A stretch of 64,000 bases of DNA from RPQJ01 sp046347155 (GTDB lineage: Bacteria > Pseudomonadota > Gammaproteobacteria > Steroidobacterales > Steroidobacteraceae): assembly GCA_046347155.1 (NCBI GenBank), contig JAXMGT010000002.1:682001-746000 (forward strand). Direction: 5' to 3'. Of this stretch, positions 56,400-64,000 are shown piece after piece. Made by a program: the position numbers and the translations under genes. Within the stretch, counting starts at the first letter, position 1. Each line of letters begins with the position of its first letter. Below the pieces are notes generated by a model. It had not been told where the DNA came from and ran no database searches. It saw only the letters and a program-made list of their open reading frames with translations.

Positions 56400-57857
56400 T
56401 CAGAACCGCGGCAGGTGTGCATGGGGGAGCTTGCCGCCGTGGACGCGCAGCGCGCCGTAGTCGGCGCAGCGGGCGAGCGTGGGCACGGCCTTGCCGGGGT
56501 TCAGGCGCGCTTCGGGATCGAAGGCCCGCTTCACCGCGTGGAACGCCTCGAGTTCGTCGGCGCCGAACTGCGTGCACATCGGCCCGAGTTTCTCGACGCC
56601 GACGCCGTGCTCGCCGGTGACCGTGCCGCCGACCTCGACGCAGTGCTCGAGGATGTCGGCGCCGAGCCGCTCGGCCCGCGCGACCTCGTCCGGGTCGCCG
56701 CCGTCGAACAGGATCAGCGGGTGCAGGTTGCCGTCGCCGGCGTGGAACACGTTGATGACCCGCAGCCGCGCCGCGGCCGCCAGTTCGGCGATACGGCCGA
56801 GCACCGCGGCGAGCCGGCGCCGCGGGATCGTCCCGTCCATGCAGTAGTAGTCCGGCGCGAGCCGGGCGACGGCCGGGAAGGCGGCCTTGCGCCCGGACCA
56901 GAACCGCGCGCGCTCGGCCGCGTCGGCCGCGGTGCGGATCGCGCGCGCGCCGCCGGCCCCGAGCAGCGCCGTGACGCGCCCGAGGTCGGCCTCGACGTCG
57001 AGCGCGAGGCCGTCGAGCTCGCAGAGCAGCAGCGCCGCGGCGTCCGTCGGGTAGCCGCAACGCGCATAGGCCTCGGCCGCCGCGAGCGCCGGCCCGTCCA
57101 TCATCTCGAGCCCGGCCGGCAGGATCCCGGCGGCGATGATCGCGCTCACCGCCTCGGCACACCGGCCGACGTCGTCGAACGCCGCCATCACGAGTTCGAC
57201 GCGCTCGGGCACCGGCACCAGCCGCACGGTCGCCTCGACGACGACGCCGAGCATCCCCTCGGAGCCCGTCACGAGCGGCAGCAGCGAGAGTCCCGGCTCC
57301 TCGCCGTGCGCGGCGCCGATCCTGAGCAGCCGCCCGTCCCAGGTCGCCATCACGACCTCGAGCAGGTTGTGGACCGTGAGCCCGTACTTGAGGCAGTGCA
57401 CGCCGCCCGAGTTCTCGGCGACGTTGCCGCCGATCGTGCAGGCGACCTGCGAGGACGGGTCCGGTGCGTAGAAGAGTCCGTGCGGTGCGGCCGCCTGGGA
57501 GATCGAGAGGTTCGTCGCGCCCGGTTCGACGCGGGCGATCCGGCGCTCGGGGTCGACCTCGAGGATGCGCGACAGCCGCGACAGTACCAGGAGCATTGCC
57601 CCCGGGACGGGCAACGCCCCGCCCGAGAGCCCGGTGCCGGCGCCGCGCGCGACGACCGGCACGCCGTGCGCGGCGGCGATCTCGAGCGCCGCGCAGACAC
57701 CCTCGGTGCTGCCGGGCAGCACGACGAGCTCCGGACGGTGGCGATGCAGCGTGAGCGCGTCGCATTCGTAGGCGACGCAGGCCTCGGCCGCGGTCAGGAC
57801 GGCGTCCGGACCGAGGGCCGAGCGGAGCGCGAGGATCAGTGCCGGGTCATGCGCCAC
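56400..57857 (-). CDS. glcD: GlcD, glycolate oxidase subunit
   Basis: 485-residue FAD-linked oxidase catalysing glycolate to glyoxylate. FAD domain motif VARGAGTGLSGGALPV, DPSSQVACTIGGNVAENSGG, KYGLTVHNL, and the C-terminal FAD-oxidase_C part HAGDGNLHPL and GEHGVGVEK. Start GTG 57857 overlaps the rpiA 3' end by 11 bases, so rpiA-glcDEF is likely one transcript. Confidence 0.94.
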   Translation of the reverse strand: MAHDPALILALRSALGPDAVLTAAEACVAYECDALTLHRHRPELVVLPGSTEGVCAALEIAAAHGVPVVARGAGTGLSGGALPVPGAMLLVLSRLSRILEVDPERRIARVEPGATNLSISQAAAPHGLFYAPDPSSQVACTIGGNVAENSGGVHCLKYGLTVHNLLEVVMATWDGRLLRIGAAHGEEPGLSLLPLVTGSEGMLGVVVEATVRLVPVPERVELVMAAFDDVGRCAEAVSAIIAAGILPAGLEMMDGPALAAAEAYARCGYPTDAAALLLCELDGLALDVEADLGRVTALLGAGGARAIRTAADAAERARFWSGRKAAFPAVARLAPDYYCMDGTIPRRRLAAVLGRIAELAAAARLRVINVFHAGDGNLHPLILFDGGDPDEVARAERLGADILEHCVEVGGTVTGEHGVGVEKLGPMCTQFGADELEAFHAVKRAFDPEARLNPGKAVPTLARCADYGALRVHGGKLPHAHLPRF

Positions 57858-58515
57858 GCGCCAACGTTACGACGCCGGCGGTGGTCCCGACCAGTAGCAC
57901 GTCGGCCGGCCGACGGGCGAAGAGCCCGACGGTCACGACGCCGGTGATCTGGTTGATCTCGGACTCGAGCGCGGCCGGGTCGGCGATGTCGAGCCCGTGG
58001 ACGTCGAGGATGTGGTTGCCGTTGTCGGTCACGAAGCCCTCGCGGAGCCGGGGCTGGCCCCCCAGCCGCTCGAGTTCCCGGCCGACGATCCGCCGGGCCA
58101 TCGGGATCACCTCGACCGGCAGCGGGAAGCGCCCGAGGCGCTCGACCACCTTCTGCTCGTCGACGATGCAGACGAAGCGACGCGAGGCGGCGGCGACGAT
58201 CTTCTCGCGGGTGAGGGCACCGCCGCCGCCCTTGATCAGCTCGAGCGAGCGGGTGGACTCGTCCGCGCCGTCGACGTAAAGCCCGAGGTCGCCCGTGGAA
58301 TTGAGGTCGAGCACCGGGATGCCGTGGGCGGCGAGCCGCTTCGTGCTGGCCTCCGAGCTCGACACCGCACCGGCGATCCGCGACTTGTGCGCCGCCAGCG
58401 CGTCGATGAAGAAGTTGACCGTGGAGCCAGTGCCGACGCCGATCACCTCGCCGTCCGGAACGTAGGCGAGCGCCGCCTCGGCCGCGAGCTGCTTCTTCTG
58501 GTCCTGGTTCGACAT
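57847..58515 (-). CDS. rpiA: Ribose-5-phosphate isomerase A
   Basis: Interconverts ribose 5-phosphate and ribulose 5-phosphate. 222 residues. Motifs GVGTGSTVNFFI, SSEASTKRL, YVDGADE, KGGGGALTREKI with catalytic Asp/Glu/Lys residues. ATG 58515 follows GGGAG. The hairpin terminator of the small Lys-rich gene lies just upstream (58534-58559), so rpiA needs its own or read-through transcription. Confidence 0.96.
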   Translation of the reverse strand: MSNQDQKKQLAAEAALAYVPDGEVIGVGTGSTVNFFIDALAAHKSRIAGAVSSSEASTKRLAAHGIPVLDLNSTGDLGLYVDGADESTRSLELIKGGGGALTREKIVAAASRRFVCIVDEQKVVERLGRFPLPVEVIPMARRIVGRELERLGGQPRLREGFVTDNGNHILDVHGLDIADPAALESEINQITGVVTVGLFARRPADVLLVGTTAGVVTLARGA

Positions 58516-58533
58516 TTGCGACTCCCTGAAACA

Positions 58534-58559
58534 ACTGTGCCCGCTTTCGCGGGCACAGT
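58534..58559 (-). terminator. Hairpin between the Lys-rich peptide gene and rpiA
   Basis: An 11-bp perfect stem, ACTGTGCCCGC with GCGGGCACAGT, closed on the minus strand by a GAAA tetraloop. It follows the peptide stop by 20 bases. Only a weak T run (TTGTTTC) follows, so it may be partial attenuation rather than full termination. Confidence 0.65.
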
Positions 58560-58579
58560 CGGTAGCTTCGAATGGAAGC

Positions 58580-58645
58580 TTACTTCTTCTTGGCCGGGGC
58601 CTTCTTAGCCTTAGCCTTCGTCTTAGCCTTCTTCTTCGCTGCCAT
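58580..58645 (-). CDS. 21-residue Lys/Ala-rich basic peptide
   Basis: Encodes MAAKKKAKTKAKAKKAPAKK plus a final Lys: 12 lysines in 21 residues, like one repeat unit of histone H1/AlgP-type proteins. It has a complete gene layout on the minus strand: -35 TTGCAT (58710-58705), 17-base spacer, -10 TAAATA (58687-58682), GGAGA eight bases before the ATG, and a hairpin after the stop. Likely a nucleic-acid-binding microprotein; this is inferred from charge only. Confidence 0.65.
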   Translation of the reverse strand: MAAKKKAKTKAKAKKAPAKKK

Positions 58646-58681
58646 TGTCAGAGTCTCCATGTCGGGTTAGTCCGGGCGCAG

Positions 58682-58710
58682 TATTTACAGAAATCAAATA
58701 GCGAATGCAA
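58682..58710 (-). promoter_or_regulatory. Promoter of the Lys-rich peptide gene
   Basis: Minus strand TTGCAT (58710-58705), 17 bases, TAAATA (58687-58682) followed by CTGCG. The start near 58675 leaves a leader of about 30 bases. The surrounding 60 bases are the most AT-rich intergenic stretch of the right half of the window. Confidence 0.6.
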
Positions 58711-58816
58711 TAGGGGGGTTGCATTTTCTTTCCGGCGCCATTTCGGCGCTCGATGCCGATCGTGCGCGCGCCGAAACGCGCGACGACGCGTTCGCACTGC
58801 AAATCACGATGCGAAC

Positions 58817-59281
58817 TCACTCGAGCGAGAGAATGAAATCCCATTCCTCGCGCGTCACCGGCGTGATCGAGAGACGGTTGCCGCGACGGAGGATCAGCAT
58901 CCCGGAGAGCGCTCCGTGCGCATGTTTGCGCAAGGTTTCGAGGCCGATCACGGGCTCGATCCGGCGCTCGAGTTTCACGTCCACGCTGTACCAGGTCGGC
59001 GACGCGGGATCGCTCTTCGGGTCGTGGTATCGGTGACGGCGATCGAGCGCGGCGGCTTCCGGATAGCCCGCGCGCACCACCTTCACGATGCCGGCGATCC
59101 CCGGTTCGTCGCAGCTCGAGTGGTAGAAGAAGCCGCGATCGCCCTTGCGGACCTGGTCGCGCAGCATGTTGCGCACCTGGTAGTTGCGCACGCCGTCCCA
59201 GGCGGTCGTCGCGCCGGGCGCGCGGGCGAGGTCGTCCACGCCGAAGGTGTCCGGTTCGGACTTGAAGAGCCAGAAGTTCAA
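58817..59281 (-). CDS. EVE-domain protein
   Basis: 154 residues of the EVE (PUA-like, thymocyte nuclear protein 1) family, which binds modified bases in nucleic acids: NFWLFKSEPDTFGVDDL, WDGVRNYQVRNMLRDQVRKGD (in part), FFYHSSCDEPGIAGIVKV. The start is TTG 59281, supported by GGAG six bases upstream. It follows the cyclo-ligase gene by ten bases on the same strand. Confidence 0.93.
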   Translation of the reverse strand: MNFWLFKSEPDTFGVDDLARAPGATTAWDGVRNYQVRNMLRDQVRKGDRGFFYHSSCDEPGIAGIVKVVRAGYPEAAALDRRHRYHDPKSDPASPTWYSVDVKLERRIEPVIGLETLRKHAHGALSGMLILRRGNRLSITPVTREEWDFILSLE

Positions 59282-59291
59282 GCGTCACTCC

Positions 59292-59912
59292 TCATCGGCG
59301 CCGCGCGGCGGCGCGTGGAACGATCAGTTCGCGCTCCGTGACGACGGCGTCGAGCGCCACGTCCCACGGTTGAGGCCGGATGGACGCGAGTTCCTGGCAG
59401 GCGTAGGCGATGCCGAGGAGGCGCGGCCGCCTGTACGCCCGGCCGGGCGTCCGCCGCGGCGAGAGCGCGCGGTCGTAGTAGCCCGCGCCCATCCCGAGCC
59501 GGTGGCCGTCGCGGTCGAAGCCGACGAGCGGCACGAGCACCACGTCGATCTCGCGGAGCCGGACCCGGCGGGCGTGCGCCGCGGGTTCCTCGATGCCGTA
59601 GGCGCCGCGCCGGCGCCCGGCGCCCGGGACGAGTTCGACGAACTCGAGCCTGCGACGCCGGCGACTCGAGATGCGGGGGACGCACAGCCGCACGCCGGAC
59701 GCGGTCGCGGCCGCAATGAACCGGGCGAGGCTCGCCTCGCCCGGCATCGCGAGGTAGGCGGCGACGCGCAGGCCGCGCCGGGTGCAGCCGAGCCGGCGCA
59801 GTCGGGCGGCGATCGCGCGTTCGGCGGCCGCGCGCCGGGCGGCCGGGATCGACCGGCGCAGCGCACGCAGCCGGCGCCGCTCGGCTCGCTCGTCGTCGGC
59901 GGGCTGCACCAT
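59292..59912 (-). CDS. ygfA: 5-formyltetrahydrofolate cyclo-ligase
   Basis: Converts 5-formyl-THF to 5,10-methenyl-THF with ATP. 206 residues from ATG 59912. The conserved GMGAGYYDRAL motif and LVPLVGFDRDGHRLG are clear. Its place directly downstream of the probable 6S RNA and zapA is the classical ssrS-ygfA arrangement, in which ygfA is co-transcribed with 6S RNA. Confidence 0.93.
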   Translation of the reverse strand: MVQPADDERAERRRLRALRRSIPAARRAAAERAIAARLRRLGCTRRGLRVAAYLAMPGEASLARFIAAATASGVRLCVPRISSRRRRRLEFVELVPGAGRRRGAYGIEEPAAHARRVRLREIDVVLVPLVGFDRDGHRLGMGAGYYDRALSPRRTPGRAYRRPRLLGIAYACQELASIRPQPWDVALDAVVTERELIVPRAAARRR

Positions 59913-59934
59913 CGCGTGGTCGCTCGCTGGGGGA

Positions 59935-60085
59935 AGGGGGATGGCGCCACCCGCCTGTGCCGTCACGGACCATTGCTCTCGACATGGAGCAACAGGCGGG
60001 GAAGGCCACGTCACCTCAGGCTTCCCGCTCGAAGGCGGACGTGCACAACGGTGACGGCTGGCCGGCTCCCCTGGGTTTTTGACTT
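59935..60085 (-). ncRNA. ssrS: Probable 6S RNA
   Basis: The 293-base gap between zapA and the cyclo-ligase gene holds no frame. On the minus strand GCCGTCACCGTTG (around 60060-60045) pairs with CAATGGTCCGTGACGGC (around 59985-59968, given as GTCCGTGACGGC), closing a long hairpin with an unpaired centre that includes CGGGAAGCCTGAGG, like the GAAGCC segment of E. coli 6S. Synteny zapA-ssrS-ygfA is the strongest support. Ends are approximate. Confidence 0.6.
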
Positions 60086-60205
60086 ACGGTCGAGAGGTAA
60101 CCCGGACCGTGTCGAACACCGCAGGCGGCGCCAAATCGTCGGAGGCCGGCCCGTGCCGCGCCTCCACAAGTCGTCACGGCGGCGGGCCCGGGGCCCGCGC
60201 GACCG

Positions 60206-60523
60206 TCAGAGTTCGAGCTGCTGGCCGCGCTCGAGCGCGGACTCGACCCGCTCGCGCAGCGCGCGGAGCCGGCTGCCGACGTCGCCGTCGATCGTCGAGC
60301 CCTGGCGGCGCAGCTTGATCAACTCGTTCGCAATGTTGAGCGCCGCGATGACCGCGATCCGCTCGAGGCCCGCGACGCCGCCGGCATCGCGCAGCTCGCG
60401 CATCTTCACGTCGAGGTACTCGGCCGAGTCGAGCAGGTCGGCGCGCTCCTCGGCCGGGCAGGCGACCTGGTATTCGCGGTCGAGCAGGCGTACGCCCACC
60501 CTCGTGATCCGCTCCTCGCTCAT
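60206..60523 (-). CDS. zapA: ZapA, cell division protein
   Basis: Z-ring bundling factor that cross-links FtsZ. 105 residues from ATG 60523. ITRVGVRLLDREYQVACPAEE (in part), the ZapA domain, and the long helix VAGLERIAVIAALNIANELI followed by a coiled coil. ATGA overlap with the zapB-like gene upstream. A GGGCCCGG hairpin without a T tract follows the stop. Confidence 0.93.
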   Translation of the reverse strand: MSEERITRVGVRLLDREYQVACPAEERADLLDSAEYLDVKMRELRDAGGVAGLERIAVIAALNIANELIKLRRQGSTIDGDVGSRLRALRERVESALERGQQLEL

Positions 60524-60753
60524 GCGCCGTGCTCCATGCCCTTCAGCCGGCCGATCATCGCCTCGACCCGCGCCCGGACCTGCTCGTTCTTCTGCAGCAG
60601 GTTCGCCCGCTCGTTCATCAGCGACTCCTGCCGCTGGCGCAGCGCGCGGTTTTCTTCCTTCAGGTGCCCGATCGTGGCGACGAGCTCGTCGACGCGCTTC
60701 TCGAGGCGTCGCATCTCGGCGTCGATCGCGGTACGGGCGGCGTTGTCGCTCAT
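60520..60753 (-). CDS. ZapB-like coiled-coil protein (TIGR02449)
   Basis: 77 residues from ATG 60753, almost wholly coiled coil: MRRLEKRVDELVATIGHLKE, NRALRQRQESLMNERANLLQ. This TIGR02449 family precedes zapA in many gammaproteobacteria and is taken as a ZapB-type partner. The stop overlaps zapA (ATGA). Divergent from ygfB; 79 bases separate the starts. Confidence 0.87.
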   Translation of the reverse strand: MSDNAARTAIDAEMRRLEKRVDELVATIGHLKEENRALRQRQESLMNERANLLQKNEQVRARVEAMIGRLKGMEHGA

Positions 60754-60816
60754 GCGGGGAACTATAGGGCGGCACCCGGGGGGAATCAATTGAGGCGGCC
60801 CCGCGAGGGCGCGCGA

Positions 60817-60825
60817 TGTTACGAT
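60817..60825 (+). promoter_or_regulatory. Extended -10 of ygfB, leaderless geometry
   Basis: TG-T-TACGAT (TG 60817-60818, TACGAT 60820-60825) followed by seven bases and ATG 60833. The transcript should start within one base of the A of ATG. This is the promoter of ygfB-pepP-ubiH-ubiI. Confidence 0.55.
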
Positions 60826-60832
60826 AACGTCG

Positions 60833-61384
60833 ATGACCGCGCCCGCCGATTTCGACGACGTCGCACGCGCGCTCTCGGCCGTCGGTGCGACGGTCGGCGC
60901 GGCCGAGGCCCACGGCTGCCTGTGCGGTGCCCTGAGCGCGCGCCGCGACTACGGTCCCGCCGACTGGCTCGAGGAAATCGTCCCGGACGAGGCGCAACCC
61001 GCCGACCCGCGGCTCGCCGCGCTGCTCGAGGCGACCGTCGCCGCGCTCGCTGGCGACGAGATGACGTTCGAGCCGCTGCTGCCCGACGACGAGGCGCCGC
61101 TCGGCCGGCGCGTCGAGGCGCTCGGGACCTGGTGCCAGGGCTATCTCTACGGCTTCGGCACCGCCGGTACGGCCGGCAACGTCCGGCTGCCGGACGACGT
61201 GGCCGAGGTGCTCGGGGATTTCGCGCAGCTCGGCCAGGCGGGCGCCGTCGGCTCGGACGAGGACGCGGTCGAGGAAGAGGCCTACGCGGAGCTCGTCGAA
61301 TTCCTGCGCGCCGCGGTGCAGCTCGTCTACGACGAACTCGCGCCGCTCCGTGCGGCCCAGCCCGCCTCCCACACGGACCACTGA
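60833..61384 (+). CDS. ygfB: YgfB/YecA family protein (UPF0149)
   Basis: 183 residues. AEAHGCLCGALSARRDYGPA, LPDDEAPLGRRVEALGTWCQ, GYLYGFG and EEEAYAELVEFLRAAVQLVY are diagnostic of UPF0149; homologues affect antibiotic tolerance in Pseudomonas. No zinc-binding SEC-C tail. First gene of the ygfB-pepP-ubiH-ubiI operon. Confidence 0.93.
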   Translation: MTAPADFDDVARALSAVGATVGAAEAHGCLCGALSARRDYGPADWLEEIVPDEAQPADPRLAALLEATVAALAGDEMTFEPLLPDDEAPLGRRVEALGTWCQGYLYGFGTAGTAGNVRLPDDVAEVLGDFAQLGQAGAVGSDEDAVEEEAYAELVEFLRAAVQLVYDELAPLRAAQPASHTDH

Positions 61385-61391
61385 CCGACCG

Positions 61392-62702
61392 ATGATGCTA
61401 CGCAAGGACGAGTTTGCGCGGCGCCGCCGGCAGCTGATGCGGATGATGGGCAAGGGGGCGATCGCGATCCTGCCCGCCGCGACCGAGAAGTTGCGGAGCG
61501 GCGACTCGCACTATCCGTACCGCCAGGACAGCGATTTCCACTACCTGACCGGCTTCGGCGAGCCCGAGGCGGTGGCGGTGCTGGTGCCCGGCCGCGCACA
61601 GGCCGAGTACGTGCTGTTCGTCCGCGAGCGCGACCCGGTCCGCGAGACCTGGGACGGCCGCCGCGCCGGTCCCGAGGGCGCGACGCGGGACTACGGGGCC
61701 GACGACGCGTTCCCGATCGGCGACATCGACGACATCCTGCCGGGCCTGATCGAGCAGTGCGACCGCGTCTACTACACGATGGGCGTGCACCCCGAGTTCG
61801 ACCACCAGGTGATCGGCTGGGTCAACGGACTTCGCGGCCAGTCGAAGCAGGGCAAGCACACGCCGCACGAGTTCGTCGCGCTGGACCACCTGCTCCACGA
61901 CATGCGGCTCTACAAGAGCCGCGGCGAACTCGGCGTGATGCGCCATGCGGCGAAGATCTCCGTGGACGCGCACCTGCGGGCGATGCGGGCGACGCGTCCC
62001 GGGATGCACGAGTACGAGGTCATGTCGGAGCTGCTGCACGAGTTCCACCGCCACGGCGCCGAGTCGGCGTACCCCCCGATCGTCGGCGGCGGCGCGAACG
62101 CCTGCGTCCTGCACTACCGCGAGAACCGCGACCCGCTGCGCGACGGCGACCTGCTGCTCATCGACGCGGCCTGCGAGTACGGCTGCTACGCGACCGACAT
62201 CACCCGCACGTTCCCGGTCAACGGCCGGTTCACGCCCGAGCAGAAGGCGATCTACGACGTGGTGCTCGAGGCGCAGGAGGCCGCGTTCGCCGCGGTACGC
62301 CCGGGCAATCACTACAACGAGTTCCACGAGGCGGCGGTCAAGGCTGCGACCCAGGGACTGGTGCGCCTCGGGCTGCTGCAGGGCCGGGTGCCGACGCTCG
62401 TCAAGGAAGAGGCCTACCGGAAGTTCTTCATGCACAAGTCCGGCCACTGGCTCGGGCTCGACGTGCACGACGTCGGCGACTACAAGGTCGGCGACGAGTG
62501 GCGCGTGCTCGAGCCCGGCATGGTCGTCACCGTCGAGCCCGGCATCTACATCCCGGCCGGCACGAAGGGCGTGCCGAAGCGCTGGTGGAACATCGGCGTG
62601 CGGATCGAGGACGACGTCCTCGTCACGGCGGCCGGGCACGAGGTGCTCACGAGCGGCCTGCCGCGCACGACCGCCGAGGTCGAGCGCGTGATGGCGTCCT
62701 GA
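61392..62702 (+). CDS. pepP: PepP, Xaa-Pro aminopeptidase P
   Basis: Releases N-terminal residues next to proline. 436 residues, M24 pita-bread metallopeptidase. Dinuclear metal ligands: Asp in LLLIDAACEYG, Asp in ATDITRTFPVNG, His in HWLGLDVHD, Glu in VEPGIY and Glu in GVRIEDD. ATG 61392, seven bases after ygfB; a second ATG at 61395 is equivalent. Confidence 0.95.
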   Translation: MMLRKDEFARRRRQLMRMMGKGAIAILPAATEKLRSGDSHYPYRQDSDFHYLTGFGEPEAVAVLVPGRAQAEYVLFVRERDPVRETWDGRRAGPEGATRDYGADDAFPIGDIDDILPGLIEQCDRVYYTMGVHPEFDHQVIGWVNGLRGQSKQGKHTPHEFVALDHLLHDMRLYKSRGELGVMRHAAKISVDAHLRAMRATRPGMHEYEVMSELLHEFHRHGAESAYPPIVGGGANACVLHYRENRDPLRDGDLLLIDAACEYGCYATDITRTFPVNGRFTPEQKAIYDVVLEAQEAAFAAVRPGNHYNEFHEAAVKAATQGLVRLGLLQGRVPTLVKEEAYRKFFMHKSGHWLGLDVHDVGDYKVGDEWRVLEPGMVVTVEPGIYIPAGTKGVPKRWWNIGVRIEDDVLVTAAGHEVLTSGLPRTTAEVERVMAS

Positions 62703-62703
62703 G

Positions 62704-63957
62704 ATGACGGGCCGCGACCCGACGCGCGAGTTCGACCTGGCGATCGCCGGCGGCGGCCTCGTCGGGGCCTCGCTTGCGCTCGCGGTCGCGCCACTCGGCC
62801 TCAGCGTCGCGCTCGTCGAGGCCGTCGTGCCGGGCGGCGACGCCCACCCGAGCTACGACGAGCGCACGACCGCGCTCTCGAACGGCACGATCCGCGCGTT
62901 CCGCTCGCTCGGCGTGTGGTCGCGGATGGAGCGCGAGGCCGCGCCGATCCGCAGGATCCACGTCTCGGAGCGCGGCCGCTTCGGCGTCGCACGGATCGAC
63001 GCGGCCGAGCAGGGGCTCGAGGCGCTCGGCTGCGTGCTGCCGAACCGGGTGATCGGCGAGGCGCTCTGGCACGGGCTCGCGGCCTGGCCGGGCGTCGAGG
63101 TGATCGCCCCCGCGCGCGTCACCGGCACGACGCTCGGTGAAGGCTCGCGTCGGCTCGAGGCCGAGCGCGACGGCGAGCCGGTGGCCGTGCAGGCACGCCT
63201 CGTCGTCGCCGCGGACGGCGCGCGCTCGACGATCCGCGAGCAGGCGGGCATCGGCTCCGACCATCGGGACTACGGCCAGACCGCGATCGTCACGACGATG
63301 ACCGCGCAACGCTTCCACGACCACGTCGCCTACGAGCGCTTCACGGCCGACGGGCCGATCGCCGTGTTGCCGCTCACGGACGGCCGCTGCGGCGTCGTCT
63401 GGACGCTGCGGCCGGAGGCGGCGTCGCGCGTGATCGCGCTGCCGGACGACGCGTTCATTTCGGAGTTCCAGCACGCGTTCGGGTTCCGGCTCGGTCGCTT
63501 CGTCAAGGTGGGTCGCCGCTACTCCTACGACCTCGCGCTCACGCGCTCGGACCGCCACACGGCGGCGCGCCTCGCGATCGTCGGGGCGGCGGCCCAGGGC
63601 ATGCACCCGATCGCGGGGCAGGGCTTCAACCTGGGATTGCGCGACGCGGCCTGCCTGGCCGAGGTGATCGCCGACGCCCGGGCCGACGGCCGGATGGATC
63701 CCGGCGACGACACGGTGCTCTCGGCCTACGCCGACTGGCGCGAGGACGACCGTCGCCGGATCGTCGCGTTCACCGATGGCCTGGTGCGCACGTTCGGTTC
63801 GCCGCTCGCGACGGTCGGCGGGCTGCGTGCGGCCGGACTCGTCGCGTTCGACCTGCTGCCACCCGCGAAGGCCGCGATGTCGCGGCTGAGCGTCGGCGCG
63901 GCCGGCCGGGTGCCGCGCCTCGCGCGCGGCGTCCCGCTCTCCGGGGGTACGCCGTGA
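62704..63957 (+). CDS. ubiH: UbiH, 2-polyprenyl-6-methoxyphenol hydroxylase
   Basis: FAD monooxygenase in ubiquinone synthesis, 417 residues. N-terminal FAD motif LAIAGGGLVGASLALA, central VVAADGARSTIRE (DG motif) and the ribose-binding GQGFNLGLRDAACLAE. ATG 62704 follows the pepP stop by one base. GTGA overlap with ubiI. The pepP-ubiH-ubiI order matches E. coli. Confidence 0.93.
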   Translation: MTGRDPTREFDLAIAGGGLVGASLALAVAPLGLSVALVEAVVPGGDAHPSYDERTTALSNGTIRAFRSLGVWSRMEREAAPIRRIHVSERGRFGVARIDAAEQGLEALGCVLPNRVIGEALWHGLAAWPGVEVIAPARVTGTTLGEGSRRLEAERDGEPVAVQARLVVAADGARSTIREQAGIGSDHRDYGQTAIVTTMTAQRFHDHVAYERFTADGPIAVLPLTDGRCGVVWTLRPEAASRVIALPDDAFISEFQHAFGFRLGRFVKVGRRYSYDLALTRSDRHTAARLAIVGAAAQGMHPIAGQGFNLGLRDAACLAEVIADARADGRMDPGDDTVLSAYADWREDDRRRIVAFTDGLVRTFGSPLATVGGLRAAGLVAFDLLPPAKAAMSRLSVGAAGRVPRLARGVPLSGGTP

Positions 63958-64000
63958 GCGGCGCGCGCCGGCCCGATTTCGACGTCGTCGTCGTCGGCGG
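63954..64000 (+). CDS. ubiI: UbiI-like FAD monooxygenase (5' end only)
   Basis: GTG 63954 overlaps the ubiH stop. The 15 visible codons read VSGARRPDFDVVVVG then Gly, the start of an N-terminal FAD Rossmann motif. Identity as UbiI/VisC is inferred from position after pepP-ubiH. Confidence 0.7.
   Translation, partial: MSGARRPDFDVVVVG

Noticed and set aside
60181..60200. GGGCCCGGGGCCC palindrome after zapA as terminator
   Set aside because: No T tract follows on the minus strand; it may be structure only.

Overview
The window looks like chromosome from a very GC-rich gammaproteobacterium. Several blocks keep gene orders familiar from Escherichia coli: miaB-phoH-ybeY-corC-lnt, leuS-lptE, holA-nadD-rsfS-rlmH, maf-rng-yhdP, purE-purK, rplM-rpsI, and the divergent zapA / ygfB-pepP-ubiH-ubiI pair with a probable 6S RNA between zapA and the 5-formyl-THF cyclo-ligase gene. 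Ubiquinone genes (coq7, ubiH, ubiI), glycolate oxidase (glcDEF) and a Crp/Vfr-type regulator fit this. The genus cannot be named from the sequence alone.

Layout. 1-38.3 kb is dense housekeeping sequence: DNA repair and replication (uvrA, ssb, holA), tRNA and ribosome maturation (miaB, ybeY, rsfS, rlmH, rng), envelope biogenesis (lnt, lptE, yhdP), NAD, purine and pentose metabolism (nadD, purE, purK, purC, rpe), the TldD/PmbA protease pair, a Crp-like regulator, coq7, rplM-rpsI and tRNA-Gln. Many junctions are 4-base start/stop overlaps (ATGA, GTGA, TTGA), pointing to long translationally coupled operons.

38.4-47 kb is an accessory island starting right after tRNA-Gln. It holds a four-gene minus-strand cluster of mobile-element type (one DUF5681-like), a small regulator-like gene whose start codon abuts a long hairpin, and an orphan protein with a nuclease-like motif whose 5' end is replaced by an insertion sequence. 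Next comes a short cassette array with no integron integrase (CALIN type). It has three recognisable attC sites and a fourth remnant, carries an unknown gene, a higBA toxin-antitoxin pair and a SnoaL-like gene, and one attC is split by an IS3-family element. A deleted relic of the neighbouring IS407-type element closes the island.

47-54 kb is a loose set of mostly single-gene metabolic and stress functions (SnoaL-like, cupin, VOC, RibD-C/DHFR-like, NAD epimerase, sirtuin, fatty acid hydroxylase, DUF1801, threonine/serine dehydratase, exported RidA) mixed with two decayed gene fragments. 54-64 kb returns to core functions: glcDEF, rpiA, a 21-residue Lys/Ala-rich peptide gene, an EVE-domain gene, the cyclo-ligase, 6S RNA, zapA and a zapB-like gene, then ygfB-pepP-ubiH-ubiI.

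Recurring themes are extended -10 promoters (TGn-TAnnnT) placed so close to start codons that several mRNAs should be leaderless, and low-complexity charged extensions (Lys/Ala on RsfS, poly-Asp/Glu on the Crp homologue). No rRNA or CRISPR array was seen.
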